A DNA stretch of 64,000 nucleotides from assembly GCA_002279935.1 (NCBI GenBank), contig NCCZ01000002.1, forward strand, positions 1-64,000, read 5' to 3'. Below, one piece after another: positions 7,642-15,847 of this stretch (position 1 is its first letter; each line of letters begins with the position of its first letter). The notes under the pieces were generated by a model that was not told the DNA's origin, did no database searches, and saw nothing but the letters and a program-made list of their open reading frames with translations. The DNA comes from Hyphomicrobium sp. 12-62-95 (GTDB taxonomy: Bacteria; Pseudomonadota; Alphaproteobacteria; Rhizobiales; Hyphomicrobiaceae). The position numbers and the translations under genes were made by a program.

Positions 7642-8457
7642 TTGATCGAAGTCTCATACCCGCATAAAGCCGATCTGGAGCCGCTGAACATGCGCGCGCC
7701 ACAGATCTGGCAGATCGCCCAATCGGTCCGAAATCAGATTTACCGCCCCGACAAATTGTTTCTGGCACCGCGGGTGATCGCTCAGGGCATGCAGAACGTG
7801 GTCGTGAACGGGGTCGCGTTCGACGTCATCTGGGATTTCGACAATCTCGTGCACGACGAAAACGGGGAACTGGTCCGAGGTGTTACCGAGTTCGATCCGA
7901 CCGACGCGGCTGGTCAGGTCATGGTAAGTGTCATGGGCACAGCCAACGGCGAGCGCCCTGAGATTGAACTCAGCACAACGGGTCACGAAGCCGGCCATGT
8001 GATTTTTGATATGCCCGCAGCCGTGCATGCGAACCGTCACAGTCGGTTTAGCGACACCGATCAACAACTCCGTCGCTTTCGGGGGAGAGAACCCGACACC
8101 AAATCTCCTGCGCCCGACTGGAAAGAATGGCGCGCCAATGAATTTATGGGAGGGCTGCTTGCACCGTCCCATTTGCTTCACCGACAACTCCTGCAGATCG
8201 CTAGCGACGGTGGTTTCCCGCTGTGTCAGGGTCAGAGCTTCAGCGATCCCCAACTCCCGGTTGTCGATTTTCGGAAGGTTCACCCCCCGGACATCCGACA
8301 TGCACTCAACTTGACGGGCAAAAGGTTAGGCATCTCAGCCGACTTCGCCCGAGTTCGCATGATCAAGTACCGTGTAGCACTAGGAATCGAGGACAAAAAT
8401 GTCGTTTGGAAAGCTCATCCGCGACAGGCGACTGGAACTGGGTATCGGGCTGAATGA
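7642..8457 (+). CDS. ImmA/IrrE-family metallopeptidase
   Basis: The protein carries a zinc metalloprotease motif HEAGH (about residues 115-119 from the start used here) and the downstream glutamate in WRANEFMGGLLAP, the signature of the IrrE N-terminal-like (DUF955) peptidases. ImmA in ICEBs1 cleaves the element's repressor to trigger induction, and here the XRE gene follows directly, overlapping by 59 bases. The start is uncertain: TTG at 7642 has a G-rich site upstream, TTG at 7576 would add 22 residues, and ATG at 7690 would shorten it. At about 271 residues it is longer than classical ImmA. Confidence 0.8.
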   Translation: MIEVSYPHKADLEPLNMRAPQIWQIAQSVRNQIYRPDKLFLAPRVIAQGMQNVVVNGVAFDVIWDFDNLVHDENGELVRGVTEFDPTDAAGQVMVSVMGTANGERPEIELSTTGHEAGHVIFDMPAAVHANRHSRFSDTDQQLRRFRGREPDTKSPAPDWKEWRANEFMGGLLAPSHLLHRQLLQIASDGGFPLCQGQSFSDPQLPVVDFRKVHPPDIRHALNLTGKRLGISADFARVRMIKYRVALGIEDKNVVWKAHPRQATGTGYRAE

Positions 8458-8686
8458 CATGGCCGGACGCGCAAAGATCTCGCCAGCTTTTCTGTCGCGA
8501 ATGGAGCGAGGTCTCGAGCCTCCACCACGGGATGAGGTCATCGAACGGTTCGCTGCGATCCTCGGTTTGATCTTGGATGATGTCTTCGTGGAGGCAAAGC
8601 GCTTCCCGCCAGACATGCAGAATGATGTTGCACGCGTTGTGAGCGTCTATCGTAAACACCGGTCTCGATCGGATAAATCGGAATAA
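8399..8686 (+). CDS. XRE-family helix-turn-helix regulator, likely element repressor
   Basis: This 95-residue protein begins with a Cro/CI-type helix-turn-helix (FGKLIRDRRLELGIGLNDMA, then ISPAFLSRMERGLEPPP) with the ERG turn typical of XRE proteins. It lacks a large sensor domain. GAGGA lies six bases before the ATG, and the start is inside the end of the ImmA-like gene. It probably represses the early operon and is the likely substrate of the ImmA-like protease. The order (protease before repressor) is reversed from many ICE modules. Confidence 0.8.
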   Translation: MSFGKLIRDRRLELGIGLNDMAGRAKISPAFLSRMERGLEPPPRDEVIERFAAILGLILDDVFVEAKRFPPDMQNDVARVVSVYRKHRSRSDKSE

Positions 8687-8690
8687 TACC

Positions 8691-9392
8691 ATGCCCCTGC
8701 CTCCTGCGTTGTTTCTTCGAGCTGACGAAGCGGCTAAGGAGCTCGGGGTCAACTTCGATCGACTTGCAAGTTTCAGCATGAACAACTTGCTGGCTGTTTC
8801 CGTTCTGTTGGCCCGACAGGATCCTATCCTTGGACACCGCGAACTCAATTCAAGTTCAACCTCGAGCTCAATACGGCAATTGCAAATAATCCTTACGGGG
8901 GTTTTCGATTTGAGACCGGAGGATGCTTTCGTCACCCTCATAAGGGGAGAAGCCGTGATCAGCTACGTGAGCGACGGAAAAAATAATACGAACATTCGGA
9001 TTACTTCGCCCGCTGCCGGCTTCCCTGTATCTCGGGGTGACCTTGTCATACGGACTGAAGAATATGAGCGTTTCAAACAAACTCACCTAGCCGCCGAAAC
9101 GAAGCGAGCGGCTGGGCCCGGGCGGCCAAGTATTCACGCTTGGGATCTCTGTTTTGCCGAGCTGAGGGAACGGTGCGGCCCAAGTGGCTTGTCGCGAGAT
9201 CCCCGAGCGTTGCGAAAGATGGTCAGAGAGTGGTTTGACCAATATCCAGGTTCAGAAACGCGGATTCCAGATGACGGTCAGATTAGCCGCAAAGTGAAGC
9301 ATTATCTGGCGTCGATGGAGACGGACACCACACCTGACGTTCCACAACGGTCTATGCCCATCGTGATCAAAAGGAAGACACGACGGCGCTGA
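8691..9392 (+). CDS. Unknown protein of the ImmA/XRE cassette (233 aa)
   Basis: No family is recognised. It starts four bases after the XRE stop, so the three genes look like one operon. The N-terminal half is mixed alpha/beta (LGVNFDRLASFSMNNLLAV; LQIILTGVFDLRPEDAFVTLI). The middle contains GRPSIHAWDLCFAELRERC, and the tail is basic (IVIKRKTRRR), which could bind DNA. The last 26 bases overlap the end of the integrase gene on the other strand. Confidence 0.6.
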   Translation: MPLPPALFLRADEAAKELGVNFDRLASFSMNNLLAVSVLLARQDPILGHRELNSSSTSSSIRQLQIILTGVFDLRPEDAFVTLIRGEAVISYVSDGKNNTNIRITSPAAGFPVSRGDLVIRTEEYERFKQTHLAAETKRAAGPGRPSIHAWDLCFAELRERCGPSGLSRDPRALRKMVREWFDQYPGSETRIPDDGQISRKVKHYLASMETDTTPDVPQRSMPIVIKRKTRRR

Positions 9393-10518
9393 CCCGCTCC
9401 GTTGCCTCGCGCAGTGGATGATCGGCCAAGTGCGCGTAGCGCGCCGTCGTTTGCGCCTGGGTGTGTCCGAGCAAGGCGCCGATGATCGGCAGCGACAGAC
9501 CGGAACTGACCAAGATGGACGCATAGGTATGGCGCAGGTCGTGGATGGTCACGTCCGGGATGTTCGCCTTTTCGCGTAGACGGCGCCAGAACCCATTCAT
9601 CTCCGTAAGTGGGCCTTCTCGCGTGTCGCCCGGAAACACAAATCGGCAAGAGGGCACTTGCGACGCTTTAATCTGCTGCAGAAGCGCAACAGCGGCTTGT
9701 GAAAGAGGAATACGATGTTCGCGACGCTGCTTCGTGTGGGCCGATGGCTTGATCCACACACCGTTAGCTAAATCAAATTGATCCCAGGTGGCATTCATCG
9801 CTTCGCCTTTGCGGGCGCCTGTTAAAAGAAGCAACCGGATGATGTTCGCACACCTTTGGTTCGGGTGGCCGCTAAGTAAGCTGACCAAGCGCTGGATTTC
9901 TTCCTGGGATAAGTAACGGCTGCGTGGGTTCTCTGGGTTGAAAAGAAGTCCATCGACAGGATTGCCGACGCGATATTCCCAGCGAATGGCGAGGTTAAAC
10001 ATCTTCCGTAAACAGGCAGCGATTCGATTTGCCTGGATCGGCGTTTCCTCGGAAAGACGCCGATGAAGCGCGTCGATGTCTGAGTGTCTGACATCCGCGA
10101 CCTTCATGCGCCCAATCAAGGGAAGAACACGATTGCGCAGCATGCCAGTCTGATCGATCTGCGTTCGCCGCGATTTTCTCGAAACGTGTTCTTTGAGATA
10201 GCGTTCCGCCAATTCCGCAACGGTGGGGGCCGCCCTTAATTCCTCGCGCTCTGCAAGAGGGTCGCAGCCAAGATCTACCTGCCGTTTCGTTGCTTTCGCT
10301 TGTTCCCGAGCAGCGACAAGGCTCCAGTCCGGATAAGAACCGATCGTAAGTCGGCGCTCCCGACTATGGATGCGGTAACGCAGCACAAAAGAGCGTGCGC
10401 CACCCTTTGTGACACATACACCGAGACCTGTGACCTCAGTGTCCCAGCATGTAATGTTAGCCGCATCGATTGGTGGAGCGATACTGCGGACGAGTTTGTC
10501 GGATAGTTTTTCTCGCAT
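9367..10518 (-). CDS. int: Tyrosine recombinase (phage integrase)
   Basis: This 383-residue integrase has an N-terminal arm-binding region (WDTEVTGLGVCVTKGGARSFVLRYR), a core-binding SAM-like domain (about 96-180) and a catalytic domain with R236 (LLTGARKGEA), H326-x-x-R329 (HDLRH), H352 (LLGHTQ) and the nucleophile Y361 (TTARYAHL). It is complete and looks active. It should recombine at the tRNA-Asn fragment at 12006-12056. It reads away from that site, with the BLUF-PsiE gene between. Confidence 0.95.
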   Translation of the reverse strand: MREKLSDKLVRSIAPPIDAANITCWDTEVTGLGVCVTKGGARSFVLRYRIHSRERRLTIGSYPDWSLVAAREQAKATKRQVDLGCDPLAEREELRAAPTVAELAERYLKEHVSRKSRRTQIDQTGMLRNRVLPLIGRMKVADVRHSDIDALHRRLSEETPIQANRIAACLRKMFNLAIRWEYRVGNPVDGLLFNPENPRSRYLSQEEIQRLVSLLSGHPNQRCANIIRLLLLTGARKGEAMNATWDQFDLANGVWIKPSAHTKQRREHRIPLSQAAVALLQQIKASQVPSCRFVFPGDTREGPLTEMNGFWRRLREKANIPDVTIHDLRHTYASILVSSGLSLPIIGALLGHTQAQTTARYAHLADHPLREATERVSAVVSSF

Positions 10519-10913
10519 TGGACCCCTGCATAACTGCGTTCGATGGTGGATGGCCTCGAACGGCGGTCATTGGCGAGGTATGTCTCTAAAGACGTATATT
10601 TATCAATAAGTTATACGTTTTCTCGGCCGACGTCAATGGTCGCAGCCCGCATCGGACAGCGTGTGTGCCGTCGAAGCAGCTCGCTAACTAAGAGCCATCG
10701 TGGCGCCTTCTCCAGCCATCCAACGGACCACGCATTCGGTTTGGCTCAATTCATGTGGGAGGAGAAAGATCGCATCCGTTCGTAACCAGCCGTTTCTTGA
10801 CGCAACTTTCTTTGGCCTACCCTCATGCGCATTACACTTGTAAGTAGTTCAGTCTGCCGGGATCGAGACTGATCCAATCGGTCGTGGGCAGCAGCTACTC
10901 TCCCGGAGAATCC
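10519..10913. other. Intergenic region between int and BLUF-PsiE genes
   Basis: This 395-bp gap must hold the int promoter (leftward) and the BLUF-PsiE promoter (rightward). Apart from the inverted repeat at 10592-10618 and an AT-rich patch around it, I see no gene. An 80-codon ORF at 10543-10785 has no coding character I can defend. Confidence 0.5.
10592..10618. promoter_or_regulatory. Inverted repeat upstream of int, candidate operator
   Basis: ACGTATA (10592-10598) and TATACGT (10612-10618) are perfect 7-bp arms separated by 13 bp, so their centres are 20 bp apart, about two helical turns. The site lies about 75 bp upstream of the int start, where a repressor or excisionase could control integration. 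Confidence 0.5.
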
Positions 10914-11801
10914 ATGATTCAGATCTCATACATCAGCTCCGCATCGCCGCCGATGTCGACTGAGGAGCTGCTTACGCTTTTGCAAAAGTGTCGGGAGAAC
11001 AACGCTGGCCGAGGCGTGACTGGGATGCTGCTCTACGCCAATGGCACTTTTCTGCAGGTTCTCGAAGGGGCCGAGGAAGTCGTCGATGAGCTGGTCGAAA
11101 TCATCAAGAAAGACCCACGTCACAAAAACATCCAGATGCTCTACCGCAAACCGATCGAGCGAAGGGAATACTCAGACTGGAGCATGGGCTTCAGACGGTT
11201 GTCAGACAAGGATCTTAAGGAGGTCGAGGGACTGAGGGATTTCAGCGAGAAGGATTTCAACCCGGAACATTTGGCGCAACACGCCACCGTGGTTCAAAGT
11301 CTCATGAACCACTATCGCAAGGAGCGGGTAAAGGCGATCGGCCACAGCGAGCTCGGCGTTGTTGAAGACGACCAAATGATCAACTTGCTCCATCGCGTCA
11401 TTCGAGGCGCGGTCCGTGTCTTGGCTGTCCTTATGGTTCTGACGATTTTATGGGGCGTGGTCGATGTGGTTATGGTGCTCTACAGCAAGATCTTCCTGCC
11501 ATCGTTTGAGGACCTTCGTCCGCGTGACATCATCGTCGTCTTTGGGGCGTTTTTGGCAGTCCTGATCGCGATCGAGATCTTCATGAACATCACTCTGTAT
11601 CTACGCGACGACGTGGTGCACGTGAGATTGGTCGTCGCGACAGCACTCATTGCGATTGCGCGAAAGGTGATTATCCTAGATTTTGAGAAAATCGAGCCGA
11701 TGTACATATTTGCAACAGCAGCCGTGGTCTTGGCCCTTGGTATTGTCTACTGGCTTATGGGCTCCCAGTCCGACCGCGGCTTCCAGAAACCGCTGGATTG
11801 A
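10914..11801 (+). CDS. BLUF blue-light sensor fused to PsiE-like membrane domain
   Basis: Residues 1-95 are a BLUF flavin photoreceptor domain with the key residues in place: Y6 (ISYIS), N30 in the RENNAGRGVTG segment, Q48 (FLQVLEG) and W89/M91 (DWSMGF). A charged helical linker (about 96-160) leads to a four-helix membrane domain (roughly 166-189, 205-229, 237-254, 262-281). The domain's pattern VRLVVATALIAIARKVIILD followed by EPMYIFATAAVVLALG matches the phosphate-starvation-inducible PsiE family. Together this suggests light-controlled behaviour of a membrane protein. The start at 10914 has CGGAG upstream. The gene is cargo between int and the attachment site. The output activity is unknown. 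Confidence 0.85.
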   Translation: MIQISYISSASPPMSTEELLTLLQKCRENNAGRGVTGMLLYANGTFLQVLEGAEEVVDELVEIIKKDPRHKNIQMLYRKPIERREYSDWSMGFRRLSDKDLKEVEGLRDFSEKDFNPEHLAQHATVVQSLMNHYRKERVKAIGHSELGVVEDDQMINLLHRVIRGAVRVLAVLMVLTILWGVVDVVMVLYSKIFLPSFEDLRPRDIIVVFGAFLAVLIAIEIFMNITLYLRDDVVHVRLVVATALIAIARKVIILDFEKIEPMYIFATAAVVLALGIVYWLMGSQSDRGFQKPLD

Positions 11802-12005
11802 ATGCACGGAGCAAAGAGCTCGGGAAATCGTCCGGGTTCGTACTCAACTCGACTCCGCACTGTGTCCGTGCGTCTTTGGCATCTAAGTGGCCGGGTGAAG
11901 CTTTCATTTTCTGGTACTGTCTTTGGCCGTCGCGATATTGCTCAAATTTCTCCGCCGGTTACGCCCTTTTCCCTGTATTATTATGCGCTTAGACGTATTA
12001 TCTGT

Positions 12006-12056
12006 GTGCGGCTGTTAATCGGACGGTCGTAGGTTCGAGCCCTACCCGCGGAGCCA
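12006..12056 (+). other. 3' fragment of tRNA-Asn(GUU), predicted attachment site
   Basis: From 12012 the sequence reads CTGTTAATC (anticodon GTT), then a variable loop, T-arm GTAGG / TTCGAGC / CCTAC (12029-12045), acceptor 3' strand CCGCGGA and GCCA ending 12056. The matching 5' acceptor strand TCCGCGG and D-arm are absent upstream, so this is not a working tRNA. It fits the duplicated 3' end left by integration into tRNA-Asn, with the intact gene expected at the far left end of the element. Confidence 0.8.
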
Positions 12057-12076
12057 AATTTCCCACCCAGTCACAC

Positions 12077-12115
12077 AAAGAAAAATCGCCACTCCGGAGT
12101 GCGGGGCGGCGATTT
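12077..12115 (-). terminator. Terminator of the L,D-transpeptidase gene
   Basis: AAATCGCC (12083-12090) pairs with GGCGATTT (12108-12115), followed leftward by a T-rich run. It sits about 40 bases past the stop of the leftward L,D-transpeptidase gene and just outside the element boundary. Confidence 0.75.
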
Positions 12116-12152
12116 CAAGTTCGTGTTCTTGGCGGCCTTGCAGGGGACCACA

Positions 12153-13541
12153 TCAGGGGGCCAGACCGCCAGAGGGCGGGGGCGGGGCATCGGGATCAAT
12201 AATCTGGGCGGCGGCAGCGAAGGGCTGACCGTCGCGATTGTAGATGTCGGTGCGGAAGTGGACCATGCCGTCTTGCTCGGCCCAGGCGGTGATGTAGGCA
12301 AAGTAAACGGGGATTGGCCGGGTTAACTGAAGGTCGAGAGGCAAGCCGGCTTCGATAACGGCGTCGACCTGGCCGGGATTTTCCCAGCCGGGTTCGAAGG
12401 AGGCGATCCACGAGACCAACTTAAAGACATCCTGGACGCGGACACAGCCGGCGCTGAAGGCGCGGGCGCGCTGATCGAACAGCGTCTTGAGCGGCGTGTC
12501 GTGCATGTAAACGCCGTGCTCGTTTTGCATGTCGATGCGGACGAGGCCGAGCGCGTTTTGCGGGCCGGGATCCTGCCGGAGTTTGATCTTGGAGGCCTCG
12601 GCCGTCGTCCAGTCGATGGCGGTTGCGTCGATCTCGGGGCCGTTGAAATCGTTCATCACGACGCGGATTTTTTCCTTCTCGAGGTATTCCGGCTCCTTCA
12701 CGAGGCGCGGGAACACGTCGAGCTGGGCGACGCTGTCGGGCACCTTCCAATGCGGGAAGAAATTCAAGGCTTTGATTGTGGCGCGCAAATCCGGCGTTTC
12801 GCGCTGCTGGCGGCCGACCACGACACGGTGACGCTGAGCGACCTCGTAGCGATTAACGGCTTCGAGCTGAAAGGCTGGCGAGTTAACGAGGACGTAGCGC
12901 TCTTCGATGGGCTGCTGGAGGAGCGCAAAAATGCGCTGGCGGTTCAATTCTAATTGCTGGAGGCGCTCGTCGGCGGAGACGTTGAGGGCTGCGAGTGTGG
13001 GTTGATCGACGCGGCCGCTGACGCGCAAACCATGGCGTTCCTGGAAGCGGCGGACGGCTTCTTCGGTGGTGCTGTCGAAATTGTAGTCTTCGTAGCTGGA
13101 GCTGGAGCCTTTGAGTTCGCCGGTCGCGCGCAAACGGCGGCGAACAATCGGCAAGCGCTCATCGTCGTCGCCCGGCCGCATCATGCGGTTGCCCGGAATT
13201 TTGGGCCAGCCGCCCTTGTTCACAATCGCCTGATACTGGACGATCGCCTTGTCTATGAATGTGACCATCTCTTCGCTGCGATACGGCACGGTGCCAGGAC
13301 GCAGGTCGTTGACGACATCGGGCTTAATCGGCGTGCGCTCGGTGGTGCGATTGCCGGTGTAGTCGGGCGTGCCGAAGCTCTGGATGCCGTCCCACCACGT
13401 GTCGGCCAACACCCTGGTTGGGCTTGATGCCGATGCGAGCCCGGCGAGCAGCACGAGGGCAGCCACCCACGGAAAGCGGATTGAGGGCACGCGGGCCCTG
13501 CCTGTGGAGGCCGTGCGCGGCGTGGACGTCACGTCTTGCAT
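12153..13541 (-). CDS. L,D-transpeptidase (YkuD) with peptidoglycan-binding domain
   Basis: This 462-residue periplasmic enzyme would form 3-3 cross-links in peptidoglycan or attach proteins to it. It has a basic N-terminus and a hydrophobic signal anchor (about 25-45), a peptidoglycan-binding helical domain (about 130-190, ending EEAVRRFQERHGL and VDQPTLAALNV), and a YkuD domain with H347 (VYMHDTP) and the nucleophile C366 (FSAGCVRV). The architecture resembles E. coli YcbB/LdtD. I chose ATG 13541 because it directly precedes the signal sequence. A paralogue lies at 23124-24404. It follows thiL on the same strand after a 212-bp gap. Confidence 0.88.
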   Translation of the reverse strand: MQDVTSTPRTASTGRARVPSIRFPWVAALVLLAGLASASSPTRVLADTWWDGIQSFGTPDYTGNRTTERTPIKPDVVNDLRPGTVPYRSEEMVTFIDKAIVQYQAIVNKGGWPKIPGNRMMRPGDDDERLPIVRRRLRATGELKGSSSSYEDYNFDSTTEEAVRRFQERHGLRVSGRVDQPTLAALNVSADERLQQLELNRQRIFALLQQPIEERYVLVNSPAFQLEAVNRYEVAQRHRVVVGRQQRETPDLRATIKALNFFPHWKVPDSVAQLDVFPRLVKEPEYLEKEKIRVVMNDFNGPEIDATAIDWTTAEASKIKLRQDPGPQNALGLVRIDMQNEHGVYMHDTPLKTLFDQRARAFSAGCVRVQDVFKLVSWIASFEPGWENPGQVDAVIEAGLPLDLQLTRPIPVYFAYITAWAEQDGMVHFRTDIYNRDGQPFAAAAQIIDPDAPPPPSGGLAP

Positions 13542-13753
13542 TTCCAAATGGTCTTTCCCTCGGCCGGCGCTGCGGGCCTGTCCTCTAAACCACCGCACAG
13601 AACCGATTCTGACTGCGATGCAGCATTCGGTCATGGATGTGGCCAAAGGATGGACGGCGCGCAAGGCATCCACGGCCACACGGCCGCACGGAAAGTGAAC
13701 TCGCAGCAAGGACATGCCGATGCTGCGGCGTTGCGTCCGTGGTGCCGCATTGA

Positions 13754-14749
13754 TCAGAAATGGTCCCAACCTTTGGGTTGCATGGGGCGTTCGCCGTCGG
13801 GAGTGGAGAGCCGCAGCCCCCGCTGATCGGACATGGTGCCGATGCGGGTCACCTTTAGGCCGATGGAGGAGGCGGCCTCTGCGATTGCGGTTTCGGCAAT
13901 CGTGGGAGCAGTGAAGAGCAGTTCGTAGTCGTCGCCGCCTGAGAGAGCGAGGTCCATCACGTCCGGATGGGACGCTGCCAGCCGCGCCACGGCGGGAGAA
14001 AGCGGAATGCGCGCGGCGTCCACAACGGCGCCGGCGCGGGCGGCGGCGGCGAGGCGTCCGATATCCTTGGCCAATCCATCGGACAAGTCCATGGCGGCGG
14101 TGGCGTGCTGGCGCAGGATACCCGCTGCAGCGAGGCGGGGTTCGGGCCGCAGGTAGCGCGCGACGAGGCCCGACCTTTCGCTGGCGGAGAGGCGCCAGTC
14201 GCGGACATCGGCATCCTCGCGGCGGAGTTTCAAGCCACAGGCGGCGTCTCCTAAGATGCCGGTCACAAAGATTGCGTCGCCGGGGCGCGCGCGGTCGCGC
14301 GTGAGGTGAAGGCCTGTGGGGATTTCTCCGATGGCTGTGATGGTGATCGTCATGGGGCCGGGGCGCCGGTCGGTATCGCCGCCGGAGAGAACGATGGCAA
14401 AGGCGGATTGGGCTTCCGCGAGGCCCGACGTAAAGCGCTGCATGAACTCATGCGTGGGGGCATCTGGAAACGACAGAGCCATCTGATAAACGCGCGGGAC
14501 GGCGGCCTTGGCGGCCAGATCGGAGACATTTACGGCAAGTGCCTTCCAGGCGATGTCTTCAGGCGCATCGTCGGGGAAGAAGTGAACGCCGGCGGCGACG
14601 GCATCGGTCGTGACGATGAGCTCCGTCCCCGGCGCGGGCGTGAAGATCGCGCAGTCATCCGCCAGATCAGAGGCGCCGGCATGGGCGCGGGCAAGCGGCG
14701 CCAGATAGGTGCGGATCAGGTCCTCTTCGCTGGCGATTGTCCGCGGCAC
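13754..14749 (-). CDS. thiL: Thiamine-monophosphate kinase
   Basis: ThiL phosphorylates thiamine monophosphate to thiamine diphosphate in the cytosol. The 331-residue protein has the PurM-like fold signatures: an N-terminal SEEDLIRTYLAPLA helix, the metal-binding DDCAIFTP and VTTDAVAAGVHF segments, SDLAAKAAVPR, LSGGDTDRRPG, and the C-terminal DLALSGGDDYELLF. It is the usual downstream neighbour of nusB; 45 bp separate them. Confidence 0.95.
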   Translation of the reverse strand: MPRTIASEEDLIRTYLAPLARAHAGASDLADDCAIFTPAPGTELIVTTDAVAAGVHFFPDDAPEDIAWKALAVNVSDLAAKAAVPRVYQMALSFPDAPTHEFMQRFTSGLAEAQSAFAIVLSGGDTDRRPGPMTITITAIGEIPTGLHLTRDRARPGDAIFVTGILGDAACGLKLRREDADVRDWRLSASERSGLVARYLRPEPRLAAAGILRQHATAAMDLSDGLAKDIGRLAAAARAGAVVDAARIPLSPAVARLAASHPDVMDLALSGGDDYELLFTAPTIAETAIAEAASSIGLKVTRIGTMSDQRGLRLSTPDGERPMQPKGWDHF

Positions 14750-14794
14750 GGTTTCCTCCGCTTCGCCTTGTAGGACGCTCTGTCTCGGCGAACG

Positions 14795-15331
14795 CTAGGC
14801 GTCGCCGGGTGCGGGGCGTTTGCGGTCGAATTCGTCGGCGCGCAGTTTGCGGCCGAGTTTGTCGAGCACGCCGTTGACAACGCGGGGTTCGTCCTCGTCG
14901 AAGAAGGCGTGCGCGACGTTGATGTATTCGTTGATCACGACACGGCCCGGCACGTCGCGGCGTTCCAACAGTTCGAAAGAGCCGGCGCGGAGAATGGCGC
15001 GCAGAATGGCATCGACGCGCACGAGGCGCCAGCCGGCGGCCAACTGCTCATGGATCATGGGGTCGACATCGCGCTGGCGGCGGACGACACCGTGGACGAT
15101 TTCGGAGAAGAAGGTGGCGTCGGCCTCTTCAAGGTCGGCGGCGGCATCGTCCTCTTCCAACGCTGCGGGATCAGCCGGCTTGTTGAAGCGCAGGCGCTCG
15201 AACTCATCGACGACTTCGGAGACGTCGGCGCCGGCCAATTCCATCTGATAGAGCGCCTGCACGGCAGCCATGCGCGCTTTGGAACGCGGGGTGGCGCCTT
15301 TGCTGGCGGATTTCTTGGGAACAGCGGTCAT
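14795..15331 (-). CDS. nusB: Transcription antitermination factor NusB
   Basis: NusB binds boxA RNA with NusE for rRNA antitermination. This 178-residue protein has the all-helical family pattern (RSKARMAAVQALYQMELAG, RVDAILRAILRAGSFELL, VINEYINVAHAFF, VVNGVLDKLGRKLR), with the alphaproteobacterial N-terminal extension and an acidic insert near 60-75. Its ATG overlaps the ribH stop (ATGA). Confidence 0.95.
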   Translation of the reverse strand: MTAVPKKSASKGATPRSKARMAAVQALYQMELAGADVSEVVDEFERLRFNKPADPAALEEDDAAADLEEADATFFSEIVHGVVRRQRDVDPMIHEQLAAGWRLVRVDAILRAILRAGSFELLERRDVPGRVVINEYINVAHAFFDEDEPRVVNGVLDKLGRKLRADEFDRKRPAPGDA

Positions 15332-15843
15332 GCCGAGGTCTCTGCGAAATGCTGCTTCAGCGCGATCATGCCGAGGCAGGCGCGCGCCGCATCGCCACCT
15401 TTGCCGGACGGCGCGCCGCCGGCCGCACGGGCCAGCGCCTGTTCGCGCGTGTCAACGGTGAGGATGGCGTTGCCTAAAGGGATTGAATAACGGATGGCGG
15501 TCTCCATGAGCCAGTGATTGGCATTGTTGCAGACGATATCGTAGTGCGCCGTCTCGCCGCGAATGACGCAGCCCAGTGCGATGGCGCCGTCATAGAGCGT
15601 GCCCTCGGCGCCGATAGTGCCGGCGGTAACGGCGGCGGCGAGCGCCTGGGGAATTTCCAGCGCACCGGCGACCGTGACTCGATCGGCACGGCAACCATTT
15701 TGGGCCAAGACGGCTTGGGCACTTTCGAGAAGCTGGCGGTTAATATCGGCGTAATAGGGCGACTCGATGATGAGCACGCGCGCGCCGCGTGCCAGCTTCA
15801 AAGAGCCGGAGGCCGTTCGTTCGTCTTCGGAGCGATCCACCAT
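15328..15843 (-). CDS. ribH: 6,7-dimethyl-8-ribityllumazine synthase
   Basis: RibH condenses 3,4-dihydroxybutanone phosphate with the ribitylamino pyrimidine to make lumazine, the penultimate riboflavin step. The 171-residue protein shows the substrate-binding segments VAGALEIPQAL, ALGCVIRGETAHYDIV and PLGNAILTVDTREQALARA. The start at 15843 lies four bases after the ribB stop; the upstream in-frame codons fall inside ribB. It is one gene of the rib cluster. Confidence 0.95.
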   Translation of the reverse strand: MVDRSEDERTASGSLKLARGARVLIIESPYYADINRQLLESAQAVLAQNGCRADRVTVAGALEIPQALAAAVTAGTIGAEGTLYDGAIALGCVIRGETAHYDIVCNNANHWLMETAIRYSIPLGNAILTVDTREQALARAAGGAPSGKGGDAARACLGMIALKQHFAETSA

Positions 15844-15847
15844 GGGG

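Larger units (their letters stand above)
1..12056. mobile_element. Right-hand part of an integrated phage-like element
   Basis: The region joins a leftward phage early operon, a tail-protein gene, a repressor/ImmA cassette, a tyrosine integrase and, at its right edge, a 3' fragment of tRNA-Asn on the plus strand with no 5' half. Right of the fragment the genes are ordinary chromosomal ones. The left end and the intact tRNA-Asn expected there are outside the window. Head and lysis genes are not visible here, so I cannot tell an intact prophage from a remnant. The boundary at about 12056 is inferred from the tRNA fragment. Confidence 0.8.
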
